Origin: Rhodamnia argentea
Lineage: Eukaryota; Streptophyta; Magnoliopsida; Myrtales; Myrtaceae
Direction: 5' to 3'
Assembly: GCF_020921035.1 (NCBI RefSeq)
Contig: NC_063153.1
Coordinates: forward strand, 14,260,001-14,324,000
Length of the DNA: 64,000 nt
Positions 54,301-64,000 of this stretch are shown here, in pieces (the stretch's first letter is position 1; each line of letters begins with the position of its first letter). The notes beneath the pieces were generated by a model, which was not told the DNA's origin, ran no database searches, and worked only from the letters and a program-made list of their open reading frames with translations. A program made the translations under genes and the position numbers.

Positions 54301-57300
54301 ACTTACTGTTGCAAGCTCGATTAATCTGTCCTTTTAAAGTGAATCACATATGAAACTTCAATTGGGTCTATTCATGGAGAACTGAGAGTATTTTCGCATT
54401 TGGAGAGAGAGATGCTGAATTCAAAGATGATGAAGATAGTAAGAACTTGTAGTAACACCTGTTTACTAGGTAACGTAATTGATCTTGTTTGTACAAACAA
54501 GCAACTTATCTCGTGCTTGGATTCCTTCCCTTTACACATCCACCTGAGCTCACTTGAATACCTAGTCTGCCAATTTTAGTAAAGTTTCTAGTATTCTTTA
54601 CTTTGAACATTAAAAATACCATCTTCAACTTTGCTCCCCATATCAGTTATCCTCGTATTCCAAAACCTACAATCACCATTCCCACTTTTCCATTGGATTT
54701 AAAATTGCATCTCCTAGTTTTCCAAATTACCCGTCCTCAACATAAAGATCTCATTTTGTGGGTGTAGATTTGGGGCGTGCATGACGACAAATAGGTCTTC
54801 TTCGGTTGGGGAGACGCAAAATTTAAAGTTTTGATATGATGAGCTCTGTGTTTGTCGAATTGCACCAGTTGATTTGCCAGGCTTCAGCAAAGGTTATAGT
54901 TACATGCCAACCCTGATGTCGCATATCTTTCAATATCTGTATTTTCTGCTTTTTTTGGGCAGATTTTAACTGGACATCAAGAGAATGCTGAATTTGCCCT
55001 TGCAATGTGTCCAGCTGAACCCTTTGTTCTTTCTGGAGGTAGGATATTATTGGTTTGTTAATGTTAGTCAAGGATTGGAGTTGTCCGTATTTGTGGCCCA
55101 TCAATAAGGGGAAAAAGAAGGTGATGTGCAGAGAAGGATGGCATTTCCCTTGTTATCCTTTATTTTCTTTCTTTTTCTTTGGTTTTTCCATTTAGTTGTC
55201 AGGAAGCTCCCTAATGTTATTTTTGTTGATAATTTTATGAACTACTGAATTTGAAACTTGGAAGACGTACTCAGGGAATTACTTTGGTTACTGTTTGTGT
55301 GAATGAGTGCCTTTTCTTGTACCCACAGTTACATTGATTCGGTTGATTACAAAGAATATAATAAAGGCCTTTTTCACAGGAAAAGATAAGACGGTGGTTT
55401 TGTGGAGTATCCAAGACCATATAACAGCATCTGCAACAGATCAAACAACAAATAAATCTCCAGGATCTGGAGGATCCATCATTAAGAAGACTGGGGAAGG
55501 TAATGAGGAAACTGGTAATGGCCCTTCTGTTGGACCACGAGGAATCTACTGTGGACATGAGGATACTGTTGAAGATGTGGCTTTTTGTCCATCCACGTAA
55601 GTGGCATAGTTAGAGGAAATATGCATCATTTTGTCATACCCTGATAGATATGTTTACTGTGAGATTTGAATTTGAAATTTTAGTTGCTATAGATGGACAT
55701 AAGGTCTTCCTTGTCTGATGGTTATTTTTTCCTTCTAAAGTGCACAGGAATTTTGTAGCGTTGGTGATGATTCATGCCTTATATTGTGGGATGCACGAGT
55801 CGGCACTAATCCAGTTGCTAAGGTCTGTATTATGTCTCACCTCTTCCTTGCCCTCATATATATATAATTTCAGTAATAATGATATTGCATCTTTTGTGTC
55901 TTGTGCTAGAGTGATGCAGCATGTTTTAACTAATTTCCTGGTTCAGTCTATCTGTCCCCTTCACCTCTCTCTCTGTGCGCGCTCATGCACATGTGGAGAT
56001 ACATGAGTTATATTCTCTGTATCACCTCATTAGATTTGCAAATGAGCCAACCAGGTTGGAAGCGTTGACTAAGTCAGTGCAAAACATATATGATGATCGA
56101 GCTGCAATATGATTAGTTAGATAAAAGAATTTGGCTTTCTTCTTCTTCTTTTTTCACTTTGGCCCTGCATACAGGATGATGAATGAATGGATTCAGAAGC
56201 TGTTTGGGCATGTCATTTATTGTGTTTAATGCCATGTCATGTGCCATGTCATGTGCCATGGCACGTGACATATGTGCTAACTAATTCCCTCTCATTTGTT
56301 TATGTGATGCAGCACAGTTAACTTCACAGCATCAAAATAGATTTTGACCGAGAAAATTATTTTTCCTTATTTTCCAGTTGATCTGCATTTCCATTCTTGC
56401 TGACCTTTGTCTGGACTGAAGATTTCTTTGTGATATTCAATACTGTTGCTTCTAATGATATATGCTTTTCTTTGGCCTGATTTTGATGTCGGCTGCCTCA
56501 TTTATTGTTGAATCAGGTTGAGAAGGCACATAATGGTGACCTCCATTGTGTGGATTGGAATCCTCATGACAATAACCTAATTTTAACTGGGTATGCTCCT
56601 GTGTCAAGTTTGTGATTATCATGTGGTTTACGTTTAGAACAAATTATGGATCAAGTTGACAGGTTTATGCTTTGTATTGATGTGATGATGACCTAATTCT
56701 TTTCTTTGAATTATACGGTACGTTTTCCTAGGTCGGCAGATAACTCTGTTAACATGTTTGATCGGCGAAATCTCACTTCTAATGGAGTTGGTTCACCAGT
56801 CTACAAGTTTGAGGGCCATAAGGCAGCTGTACTTTGTGTGCAGGTGGCCATGTATTTTCCTTCTCTTTTATTGCCATAGAGTTAGCTTTCCGAAATATAT
56901 ATTCTCTGTAAACGATTGCTTTGTAGTATTTATTGTGCTTGATTTTTCATGCATATTCCAGTGGTCTCCAGACAAGACTTCCGTCTTTGGGAGTTCGGCT
57001 GAAGACGGTCTCTTGAACATTTGGGATTATGAGAGGGTGAGGCAGTTTGTCTTTTTGTCTTGCCAGACTTGCTTTCGCAATATCTGCATGTTTTATGCCT
57101 CATGCAGAGTTCAATAATTTGACTTGACATAAAATTGAATTTAGTGATTCTTTACTTTCGTGTGGAGTATATGTGGGGATTTGGACTGAAATTTTGTCTT
57201 GCAGGTTGATAAAAAGGTCGAGAGGGCTCCAAATGCTCCTGCGGGATTGTTTTTCCAGCATGCTGGGCACAGGTGAAATGAGCCTTAAAATGACAATTAT

Positions 57301-58322
57301 AGTGTAATCTAAGTCCAACCTAAGTGTTATTTCCTTGTCCGATTTTGGAGCTGACTTAACCTTAGAGTGCTCTAAGTGTCAGTTACTCTTAGGAGCTGTG
57401 CTTGGTGTGCTAGCATGCTTTTATTTTAGTTTTCCCCAATCAGAAAGTCTAGTCTAACCCGTTTGTCATTTCTTTCTTTGTTTTAATGTTTCTTTTGTTT
57501 TTTGTTTTTGTTTTCTTTCTTTGTTTTTTTTTTTTTTTTGGGGGGTTGGAGCTCCCTCACAATCCGGAGGTAGGGGAAAAAACTCAAGGAGTAAAAAGAT
57601 GGATTAAGAGAAATATCTATATTGTGGCTAGTTTCTTGCTTCGATCTTTGGACAGACTCCTGCCTTCACTGATGATTTCTGATTGTTAGGGTGTTTCAAA
57701 GTTGCATCACTGTATCCGTCTGTGAGCTGTATGGTCTGATAACAATAAGGCACATTTGCTTTGAAGGGGATTATATTTAAAGTTGAGGGCTATGGTGATT
57801 TAGTGTTGGGGAGTGTTGTTAAGTCATCCGGCTTGAGGGAAACATAAATGAGTGGTTTGGTGTGAAACCTACTAGAAGATTTTATGGGGTGGCTGGTTTG
57901 ATATGGATGTTAGAAGGAGATATTCTTTCCTACGACCAAACTATTGTCCTGCTTGTTTATCTGGTTTTTTCACCTATCTAAGGCCTCATTCGTAATTAAC
58001 ATATTTGCCTTTATGCTGTGTCACCCAGGGACAAAATTGTTGACTTCCACTGGAACGCGGCTGATCCATGGACAATGGTAAGCGTATCTGACGACTGTGA
58101 TACCGCCGGAGGAGGTGGTACATTGCAGGTACACTTGTTGTTTGGTCATCATCTCACTGGGTGCGTGTTCTTTGTAAAGTATTATCGGATAGAGATGCTC
58201 AGTGCACATGTACATTTCTGCAGATATGGCGAATGAGCGATTTGATCTACAGGCCGGAAGAAGAGGTTTTGACTGAGCTCGAGAATTTCAAGGCCCATGT
58301 ACTGGAATGCTCAAAGACTTGA
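51365..58322 (+). CDS. MSI4: MSI4/FVE-type WD40 histone-binding protein
   Basis: Fifteen exons join in frame to 505 residues (Arabidopsis FVE is about 507): 51365-51624, 52215-52278, 53358-53444, 53540-53602, 53911-53976, 54087-54161, 54963-55038, 55380-55596, 55741-55822, 56517-56590, 56732-56843, 56962-57036, 57205-57272, 58029-58128 and 58224-58322. The N-terminus has a basic KKRGRKPKPK stretch (AT-hook/nuclear-signal-like, 9-18), then a His/Pro/Ser-rich linker. The histone H4-binding segment (YARWKSLVPVLYDWL, about 60-74) is followed by WD40 repeats (LTGHQENAEFAL, WDVESQP, CGHEDTVEDVAF, WNPHDNNLILTGS, WSPDKTSVFGSS). MSI4/FVE is an RbAp46/48-type scaffold that works with histone deacetylases and related complexes to repress FLC-class genes and control flowering and cold response. 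The long charged insert (KSPGSGGSIIKKTGEGNEET) between blades marks the MSI4/5 branch. Intron 2 carries a MITE. Confidence 0.95.
52697..53043. mobile_element. MULE-type MITE in intron 2 of MSI4, 9-bp duplication
   Basis: A 347-base palindromic element. The left end GAGATAAAAGCACTGGAAGT and the complement of the right end (GAGATAAGTGCATTGGAAGT) are near-identical inverted repeats. TTAGTTTTT flanks it at 52688-52696 and 53044-53052, a 9-bp target duplication as made by Mutator-like elements. The T-run makes the exact length slightly uncertain. Internal units alternate GTCCTAAAATTTTCAAAAA and its complement. No coding. It does not touch the splice sites. Confidence 0.8.
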
Positions 58323-61182
58323 GTGTGCCTCGAGAACAGGCCTCTGGGTCACGAATACTAATCAGACAAGCGGGTTTTCGCTGGCTGTTGCGGCTGTAAA
58401 ATCTGTAGGGACTTAGTCATGTTTTGAACTGATCTGCGAGTGCGGGCACTCCCTTTTATGCAGATGATGAACTGAAGCTGGTTTCAAAGATTGGCATATT
58501 TAGCCAGTGGGGGTGTTGGATATTGCATAGACGGAACCTTCGCAGTTCCGCCTTCTCTGACTGAGAAACGGAGGAAACATTTTCGGTGGGTTACAAAATA
58601 GATGACATTCCGTTTACTTTGCGTCGTATGCTGTAGCCTTCGCATAGCTTCACGTGCAGCTTTAAGCGGCTCTAAGTTGGATGTAGACGAGGAATTAGAA
58701 GGTAGCGGTTTTCGTAAGCTCAGCAATTCGGGCATGAGTTAGTTCTCTGCATGGATGACACATTCTTGCTTGGTCATAGCGGCTCATCGCCGGGAAAAAG
58801 TCTGTTCAAATTGGGAGGGTTTGGTGAATTCATTGGGAACAATTCCTCGTTTGTTTCGCTCGCGAGCTAATCGGGAAAATGATTTTTGAAATTTCATCTC
58901 TGGTATTGTTTGTAAAAATCAATGAATGGAAAACTATTTGGCAATTATGAAAATGTGTAGACATAAATTATTGTTGATGATGTAAATTTTTTTCATTGGT
59001 TAATTATTGTAACTGATATCGCAGATCATTTTTTAGAAAAATATTCTTTAAATCATTCATCTTTAGTTTAACAAACGGATTCGTTCCGTTCATTATTTAA
59101 TGTAAGGCTGTCAAAATGGGTAACAAAGGTAAAGATAATCGCCAAATAATTAAATGAATCAATTTGAATTACACCATAAAATAAATTTGACTCGATTCGA
59201 CTCATTTATTTGATGGGTTTAGTTGAGAGACCAGCGGGAGTGATTCCTATATTTATTTTTGGTCAGAGTAGCCGGATGGAGAGGAGTGATTGGGAGAAGC
59301 ATATTCTGACTGCATGTGCTGCATGCATGTCACGTGCAGTTTGCATGCGCAATTCGTACCTTCCAAATCCCAACGCCCAGTTTTTCCACCAGCCTTTTTC
59401 TCTCTCTCTCTCTCTCTCCCTCCTCTGCCTTCTGCCCTTCCAGACGAAAGACCCAGCCGGAGGAGGACAACACTGTCCGCTGCCAGTCCTTTCTGCGTCC
59501 TCTTTCGGCTCCGGGGACCCACCAAATCCCCCTCCCCTAAAAACCATAATCACGGCCTATCCTCCCCTCACCCGGTTAGGCACCGTGCAGGGTCCAAGTA
59601 GAATCATACACAGTAAATACACCGGCACCGTCGAATTTAGGAACGGAGCTCGCCGGGTTCGATGATCGGAAAACGTCGCCGCTTCATTCCTCGCCGTCGG
59701 CCCGCTATTCTCCCAAATGCCAATTGGCCAGGCGCGGCATGTATGGCTCCCCCATTGACCTCCCCATGGCGGATCCAAATGAAATGAGGACGGCCCTCAC
59801 TGTCGGAATCGTGGCGACCCGGGCTATTGTTTAAGACGAGAGGTCTTTGGATATAATATTAACCCTTTTTCATGATCTCGTCCAGCGTCCGCACAATATC
59901 TTTCGCTTTTCGAAATCCCGAAAGGAAGGATTCGAAAAAATTTTTACCGAAAAAGGGGCAAAATCCGGAGGGCGGTTCCTGATAGCCACGGCCGAATCGT
60001 ACAAGGAAACAAAGACGGTCCACTTTTCTGGCGAAACAGTGTAATTAATTGGGGTACTTTTTTTCATAGACGGGGCGTGGTAATCGTGTAGGCAAAGTGA
60101 GTGTGGTAATGTCGCGGTCGGTACTAGCAAAAAGCAGCAAAAAAAACAAAAACCGATTCGCTAATCGCTCCTGCATTTCCCTGACCAATTTCACCAACGT
60201 CTCTCTTGCTTGACAGGAAATTTTGTTTTTTTTGTTATTATTTAAAAAAAAAAGTGAATTAATCTCGATCCGGCAGCTTTCGCGATTTTCCTTACGGTAA
60301 AATTGTCTCCTATCGTGTCTTGTCTTGTGGAGACGCACTAATTCGGAACTGGGCGTTCGAATAGGAAATTGGAACTCGAACTCGTCCGATTACACTCGGT
60401 TGCATTCAAAATACACGGTTGCATGAAAGTTTTTCTTTTAACTATTCCGGAGAAGACTTTTCATATCATTTGTGACGGAACATGTTGGTAGATAGATATG
60501 TGGTTCAGCTTTTGGGGAAATTTTTTGTGAAAATACAAAGGCGTTTAGGCTAAAAGGATTTTTTTCGCGATGCAAGTAATATTTGGTAAAGTATATTTAC
60601 AAAATACATCGGGAAAGAACTCTAACTTAAATGCCACTTGGTGTAAAACAAAAAAAAACTACATTTTACAAAGGACTCTTACTATTTTTTGTAAAGCCGT
60701 CAAAATATTTACAGGCGGAGTAAGCCGTAGCGAGCCAAATAGGTCGCTAGCCGGCCTTGCCTGAAGTCACACGACTCTCGGGCATGGCCGGCCGACCCTA
60801 GAATGGTTTCCGACTGCCAAACCTAGCCTCGTCGATGGCTTGGGCCCTTGCCGATGAGGTCGCGTAAGGCGGGGGGCATTTACGAAATCATGAAAGTCAA
60901 GCAAGGGCAAAGTTGGAAGAAAAATTTTATATTTGCATTCTAGAAATGTAGTATTTCAAAGTGCATCCGAGACATGCCTTTGGAAATTCAATTGTATTTC
61001 CCTAAAGCTCTTTAAAAAATTTGTCGAGCGCCATTTGTATTTTGCCCAAAAAGCTTTGGAAAAATTGAACCAAACACACTCATATTCGACATGAAAATCT
61101 TAATGTAAAGATACGCGAAAGGATGGTATATTTCTACTTTTAGGAAAGAGAAAACTTTTTTCCAATCTAACCTAGTAAAGGA
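58323..61182. other. Intergenic region, no gene recognised
   Basis: The MSI4 3' UTR lies first. A (CT)n run sits at about 59399-59418 in a moderately GC-rich stretch (59.2-59.8 kb) that is open in several frames on both strands without recognisable protein. 60700-60870 contains GGCCGG-rich sequence like the inner parts of the MITEs near 18 and 28.7 kb. Confidence 0.4.
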
Positions 61183-61530
61183 AAAATAACATAAATGATC
61201 CATAAACTTTAGTTTAATGTGCAATATCGTCCACTGATTTTCATTTTGTTTAATATGGTCATTGAACTATCTAGTACACATTATAATAATGTTCAATGTC
61301 ATCCCTGAAATTAAACTAATTGAAGGGTAACATTAGACATTTTCGTATAGCCTAAAGACTAGATTGAATATTTACCAAAAGTTTCATAATCTCATTGAAT
61401 GAATTAGAAGTTCGGGGATGATATGACATATTAGGCTAAAGTTTAAAAACCCTATTGAACAAATCGAAAGTTCGTGAACGGTAATGCACGTTGAGCCAAA
61501 GTTTACGGACCATTTACGTAATTATCTTGG
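61183..61530. mobile_element. Palindromic MITE, 'AAATGGTCCGTAAAC' family
   Basis: The left end AAATAACATAAATGATCCAT and the complement of the right end (GATAATTACGTAAATGGTCC) are imperfect inverted repeats. Each continues into AAACTTT…TAATGTGCAAT-type sequence and its inverse. No ORF. A target duplication could not be fixed. 25270-25450 may be a distant relative. Confidence 0.5.
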
Positions 61531-62429
61531 CCCCGGAAACGAACAAAAGGAAAATAGAAACGAATATTTCGTTAATCGTTCATAAATTTTACTAGATATC
61601 GATACATGTATAGAATCAGTATTCGTGAATTAAAGTTGGAAGGTCATTTTTTTTTTTTACCCGTTACCGCGTTTGCTTAATGGCTAAGTAGCAATCTTTA
61701 TTTATCATCTCTATCCGACATTAAAACGTGAAAAATACACAAAAAATAAGGAAGGACGCAATAAATAAGGAAACCACATACGCGTCAAATCCATCTGGCA
61801 GTGCGAGTGAAAATGAGCACGAAGAGCAGCGCCACCTCACCTCCCCGTCTCTCCGCCCGACACGTGGCAGGCCATGCTGTCACTTCATTTGCTCTTTTCA
61901 TCTATTTTGCCCGAAATTTCTTAATTTTCCCACATTAGCCTATATTACCTTTTATTTTTCACTATACAAATTAGAATTGACGGTTGACATATATTTTTAA
62001 AAAGTAACCCCCCCCAAATTTTTTTTATCTTCCTTAAAATGCTGTAGTTTCTAATGCGGGGACGGTAATTCATGGCATCGTGTTGTGTCGCGTGGTGTGG
62101 TTATAATCGTATCCGAGTTTTTCGATCTAATCCATGCTTTAATTTCCAACGCACAACAAAAATCAGACTTCATCTTTTTTTCCATTTTAATATTTTTTTC
62201 CCCTTAAGAGTTTTTGTTAGAGAAATAGCTCTGCTGTTTTATGTTCCAGTGGGCCCCACTCGCGGGGGTCTGAGGTGGCATCGTTTTGGCGGGTCCATCA
62301 GATCAGATCAGAAGCCTCTCTTCTTCTTCCTGGCAACCTCAACAAATCGTGCAAAAGTTCTCTTCCTCCCCTCTCCCCCCCCCTCTATTTATGAGCTCCC
62401 TCTTTTTGCCAAAACACGCGCACACCCAA
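61531..62429. other. Promoter region of the right-most gene
   Basis: CACGTGGC (ACGT core of a G-box/ABRE type) occurs at 61861-61868. A weak TATA-like CTATTTATG is at about 62385-62393, roughly 80 bases before the chosen start codon. Upstream sequence is AT-rich. Confidence 0.4.
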
Positions 62430-62460
62430 ACACACACACACACACACTCTCTCTCTCTCT
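62430..62460. repeat. Compound (CA)n(CT)n microsatellite in the 5' leader
   Basis: About eight CA then seven CT units immediately before the start codon at 62472. It is likely to be polymorphic and transcribed. Confidence 0.85.
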
Positions 62461-62471
62461 GTCATTCTCGT

Positions 62472-63107
62472 ATGGAGGAGGTGCGCAAGAGGCAAGCAGA
62501 CGAAGCGGCGGACGGCGGCGAGGAAGGCTCCCCCGTGAAGAAGCCAAAGACGACCGAAACGCGAGCGGGGCCCGACAGCGCCGACGACGACGACGACGAC
62601 GACGACTGCATATCGGCGTGGCTGACGCTCGACGACGACGCGGTCTCCGAGCTCCTGGACCTCCTCGAACCCGCCGGGTCGTCGCCCTCCTCCTCCTCCT
62701 CGTCGGCCGCGGCGGCGGGGGGCGCCGCCTTCAACTTCAAGGTGAAGTTCATCGACGACCCCTACGCGTCGCAGCTGGTATTCCAGGCGTCGTCGTCGTT
62801 CGTGACCATCAACGGCAACGAGGAGAGCTGCGGGTCCTCCTTCTCGGAGTCGGAGACCACGGTGATGGCCAGCATCGACACGCGCGGCATCGGCGCGCTC
62901 CGGGGCGCGGGGGACGAAGCCGGTCGCGGCCGGCGGGTGGCCGAGTGGGGAGGCGCGTGGGGCGCGGGGTCCGGGGAGGCGCGTGGGTGCGGGATGGAAG
63001 GGTGCGACTGCGGGTTTGGTGCGGATGATGATGTCGTTGCAGGGTTTCTGGGTGAGCAGGGTGGGGAGGAGGAGGAGGAGGAGATGCTTTTGACTGGACT
63101 GAAGTGA
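62472..63107 (+). CDS. Acidic plant protein of unknown function, single exon
   Basis: A 211-residue open frame starting MEEVRKRQADEAADGGEEGS. I do not recognise a named domain. Visible parts: a basic KKPKT patch (about 25-29), a run of Asp (DDDDDDDD) near 40, an acidic-hydrophobic block ISAWLTLDDDAVSELLDLLE, Ser and Ala runs, then a non-repetitive block that looks conserved (FNFKVKFIDDPYASQLVFQ, then FVTINGNEESCGSSFSESE and VMASIDTRG), a Gly/Arg-rich stretch, and a Glu-rich tail ending EMLLTGLK. No signal peptide or membrane segment. The composition suggests a nuclear regulatory protein. An in-frame ATG at 62286 lies upstream of the TATA-like site and the microsatellite, so 62472 is preferred. 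I have a faint memory of uncharacterised Arabidopsis proteins with the FKVKFIDDPY block, but cannot name the family with confidence. Confidence 0.75.
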   Translation: MEEVRKRQADEAADGGEEGSPVKKPKTTETRAGPDSADDDDDDDDCISAWLTLDDDAVSELLDLLEPAGSSPSSSSSSAAAAGGAAFNFKVKFIDDPYASQLVFQASSSFVTINGNEESCGSSFSESETTVMASIDTRGIGALRGAGDEAGRGRRVAEWGGAWGAGSGEARGCGMEGCDCGFGADDDVVAGFLGEQGGEEEEEEMLLTGLK

Positions 63108-64000
63108 AATGCAGAATGCAGGTGATGATGGGACACTAGGGTTAGGCTCTTTGGGGTTTTTTGGGGTGGGGCTGCTTCTGCTTCTGCTTCTGCTTCTTCT
63201 TTAGGGTTCTCTAGGGTTCTAATACTGTGAATAGAAGGAAGATGGTATAGAAAAAAATAGAGAATACAGGGGAAAGTGGGAGGTAAGGAGTAGACTTTTT
63301 TTTTTTTTTTTGGGTTCCTTCTTGGGAAATGGTGGGATTTGCAGGTAGAGAGAGAAAGTGATGGAGAGAGAGAGAGACTTTTCTTTCCTTTCCTTTACTT
63401 TCCTTTTTGTTTTATGGGGGGAAAAAGGTGGACAGAAATGGGAAAATGTAAAAATGAAGCCTTGTTTCTTCTTATGTAAAAAGTTAAAAATTTGCAGCTT
63501 TTTGGTGTTTGTTTTGGGCATTTGCAATGCTGGTTTTTTTTTTTTGTCTCTTGCTTTCTTCTGGGTTGGCTGGGCTTTTTTATACAAAGAGCCTTTTACT
63601 CCTTAAAAGAGTTGAAGTTCAAAAAGCTAAATTAAAAAAAGAAAAAAAGAATTGGGCCTCTTTGGACATTATGAACTGGCTTAAAGTGGTTTAGCCATGA
63701 ATTTATGATTAAAGCGGATTTCCTATTACCCATTTTCCAAGCGCGTCGAGCTATCCTTTCGGCTTTATCATCCCAAAAGCCCGAGAAAACACGATGTAGC
63801 GCATTGCCCGCGCATCGGAGCTTTGCGGCGGGCGGTGCCTACCACGATAGTAAATAAACTTTGTCATTATAAGAAGAAAGGAATTATGTTGGTGAATAAA
63901 AAGGTGGGTGTGAATTACCAACCCTTTTTATTTTTTATTTTTTTGAGCAAAAAGAAAAATTATCAACCCTTTTTTTCCCCGTTTATTGAGGAGCATAAGT
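63108..64000. other. 3' region of the right-most gene; nothing else recognised
   Basis: T-rich presumed 3' UTR to about 63.6 kb, with a CTTCTG repeat near 63175-63200 and GA-rich runs. No coding sequence is recognised up to the window end. Confidence 0.4.

Noticed and set aside
59210..59665. 151-codon open frame with overlapping frames on both strands
   Set aside because: It spans a CT microsatellite and has no recognisable domain. Openness in several frames suggests GC-rich spacer.
62072..63028. A 318-codon frame overlapping the right-most gene
   Set aside because: It begins upstream of the likely transcription start and becomes Arg-rich low complexity, the typical off-frame reading of a GC-rich gene. 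The frame starting at 62472 has sensible composition.

Overview
This window is nuclear DNA of a dicot plant. The evidence is GT-AG introns in every real gene, plant-specific gene families (CYP716-like cytochrome P450, ALE2-like receptor kinase, MSI4/FVE), a Ty1-copia element primed by initiator-Met tRNA, and many MULE, hAT and SINE-type insertions in AT-rich spacers. The repeat flavour reminds me of woody Myrtaceae such as Eucalyptus, but that is an impression and was not tested.

Left third (1-11.6 kb): almost entirely repeats. A possible minus-strand gene start sits at the left edge. Next come a MITE and a 1.36-kb foldback element with arms of about 600 bp and a degenerate 9-bp target duplication (MULE-like). 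It is inserted inside one monomer of a degenerate tandem array. Its right half plus array sequence has been amplified as three 705-bp tandem copies. Old monomers of the same array, broken up by palindromic MITEs, continue to about 11 kb.

Middle (11.6-30.7 kb): a nearly full-length minus-strand Ty1-copia element abuts a CYP716-like P450 gene that has lost the start of its first exon. All its remaining exons are open. Fragments of a Ty3-gypsy pol gene and of a MAPKKK gene lie further right. Then comes a second, intact CYP716-like P450 (475 aa, four exons). A leader-plus-LTR fragment of the same copia family follows at 30.4-30.7 kb. The 5-bp flank left of the full element (ATAGC) recurs just right of this fragment, so the P450 pair appears bracketed by pieces of one family.

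Right part (38.7-63.1 kb): the gene-bearing part. It holds a 1204-aa ALE2-like receptor kinase whose proline-rich ectodomain is built from a run of symmetric phase-1 exons; TMEM258/OST5, a small oligosaccharyltransferase subunit whose first coding exon is the start codon alone; MSI4/FVE, a WD40 histone-binding protein of 505 aa in 15 exons; and a single-exon acidic protein of unknown function. All four are on the plus strand. hAT elements, a SINE with perfect 16-bp target duplications and an intronic MULE-type MITE lie between or inside them. The genes are independent eukaryotic units rather than an operon. The P450s suggest triterpenoid oxidation; the others serve receptor signalling, N-glycosylation and chromatin. 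I found no convincing new multi-gene system. The most unusual items are the retroelement-bracketed P450 block, the foldback-derived tandem amplification and the modular kinase ectodomain.
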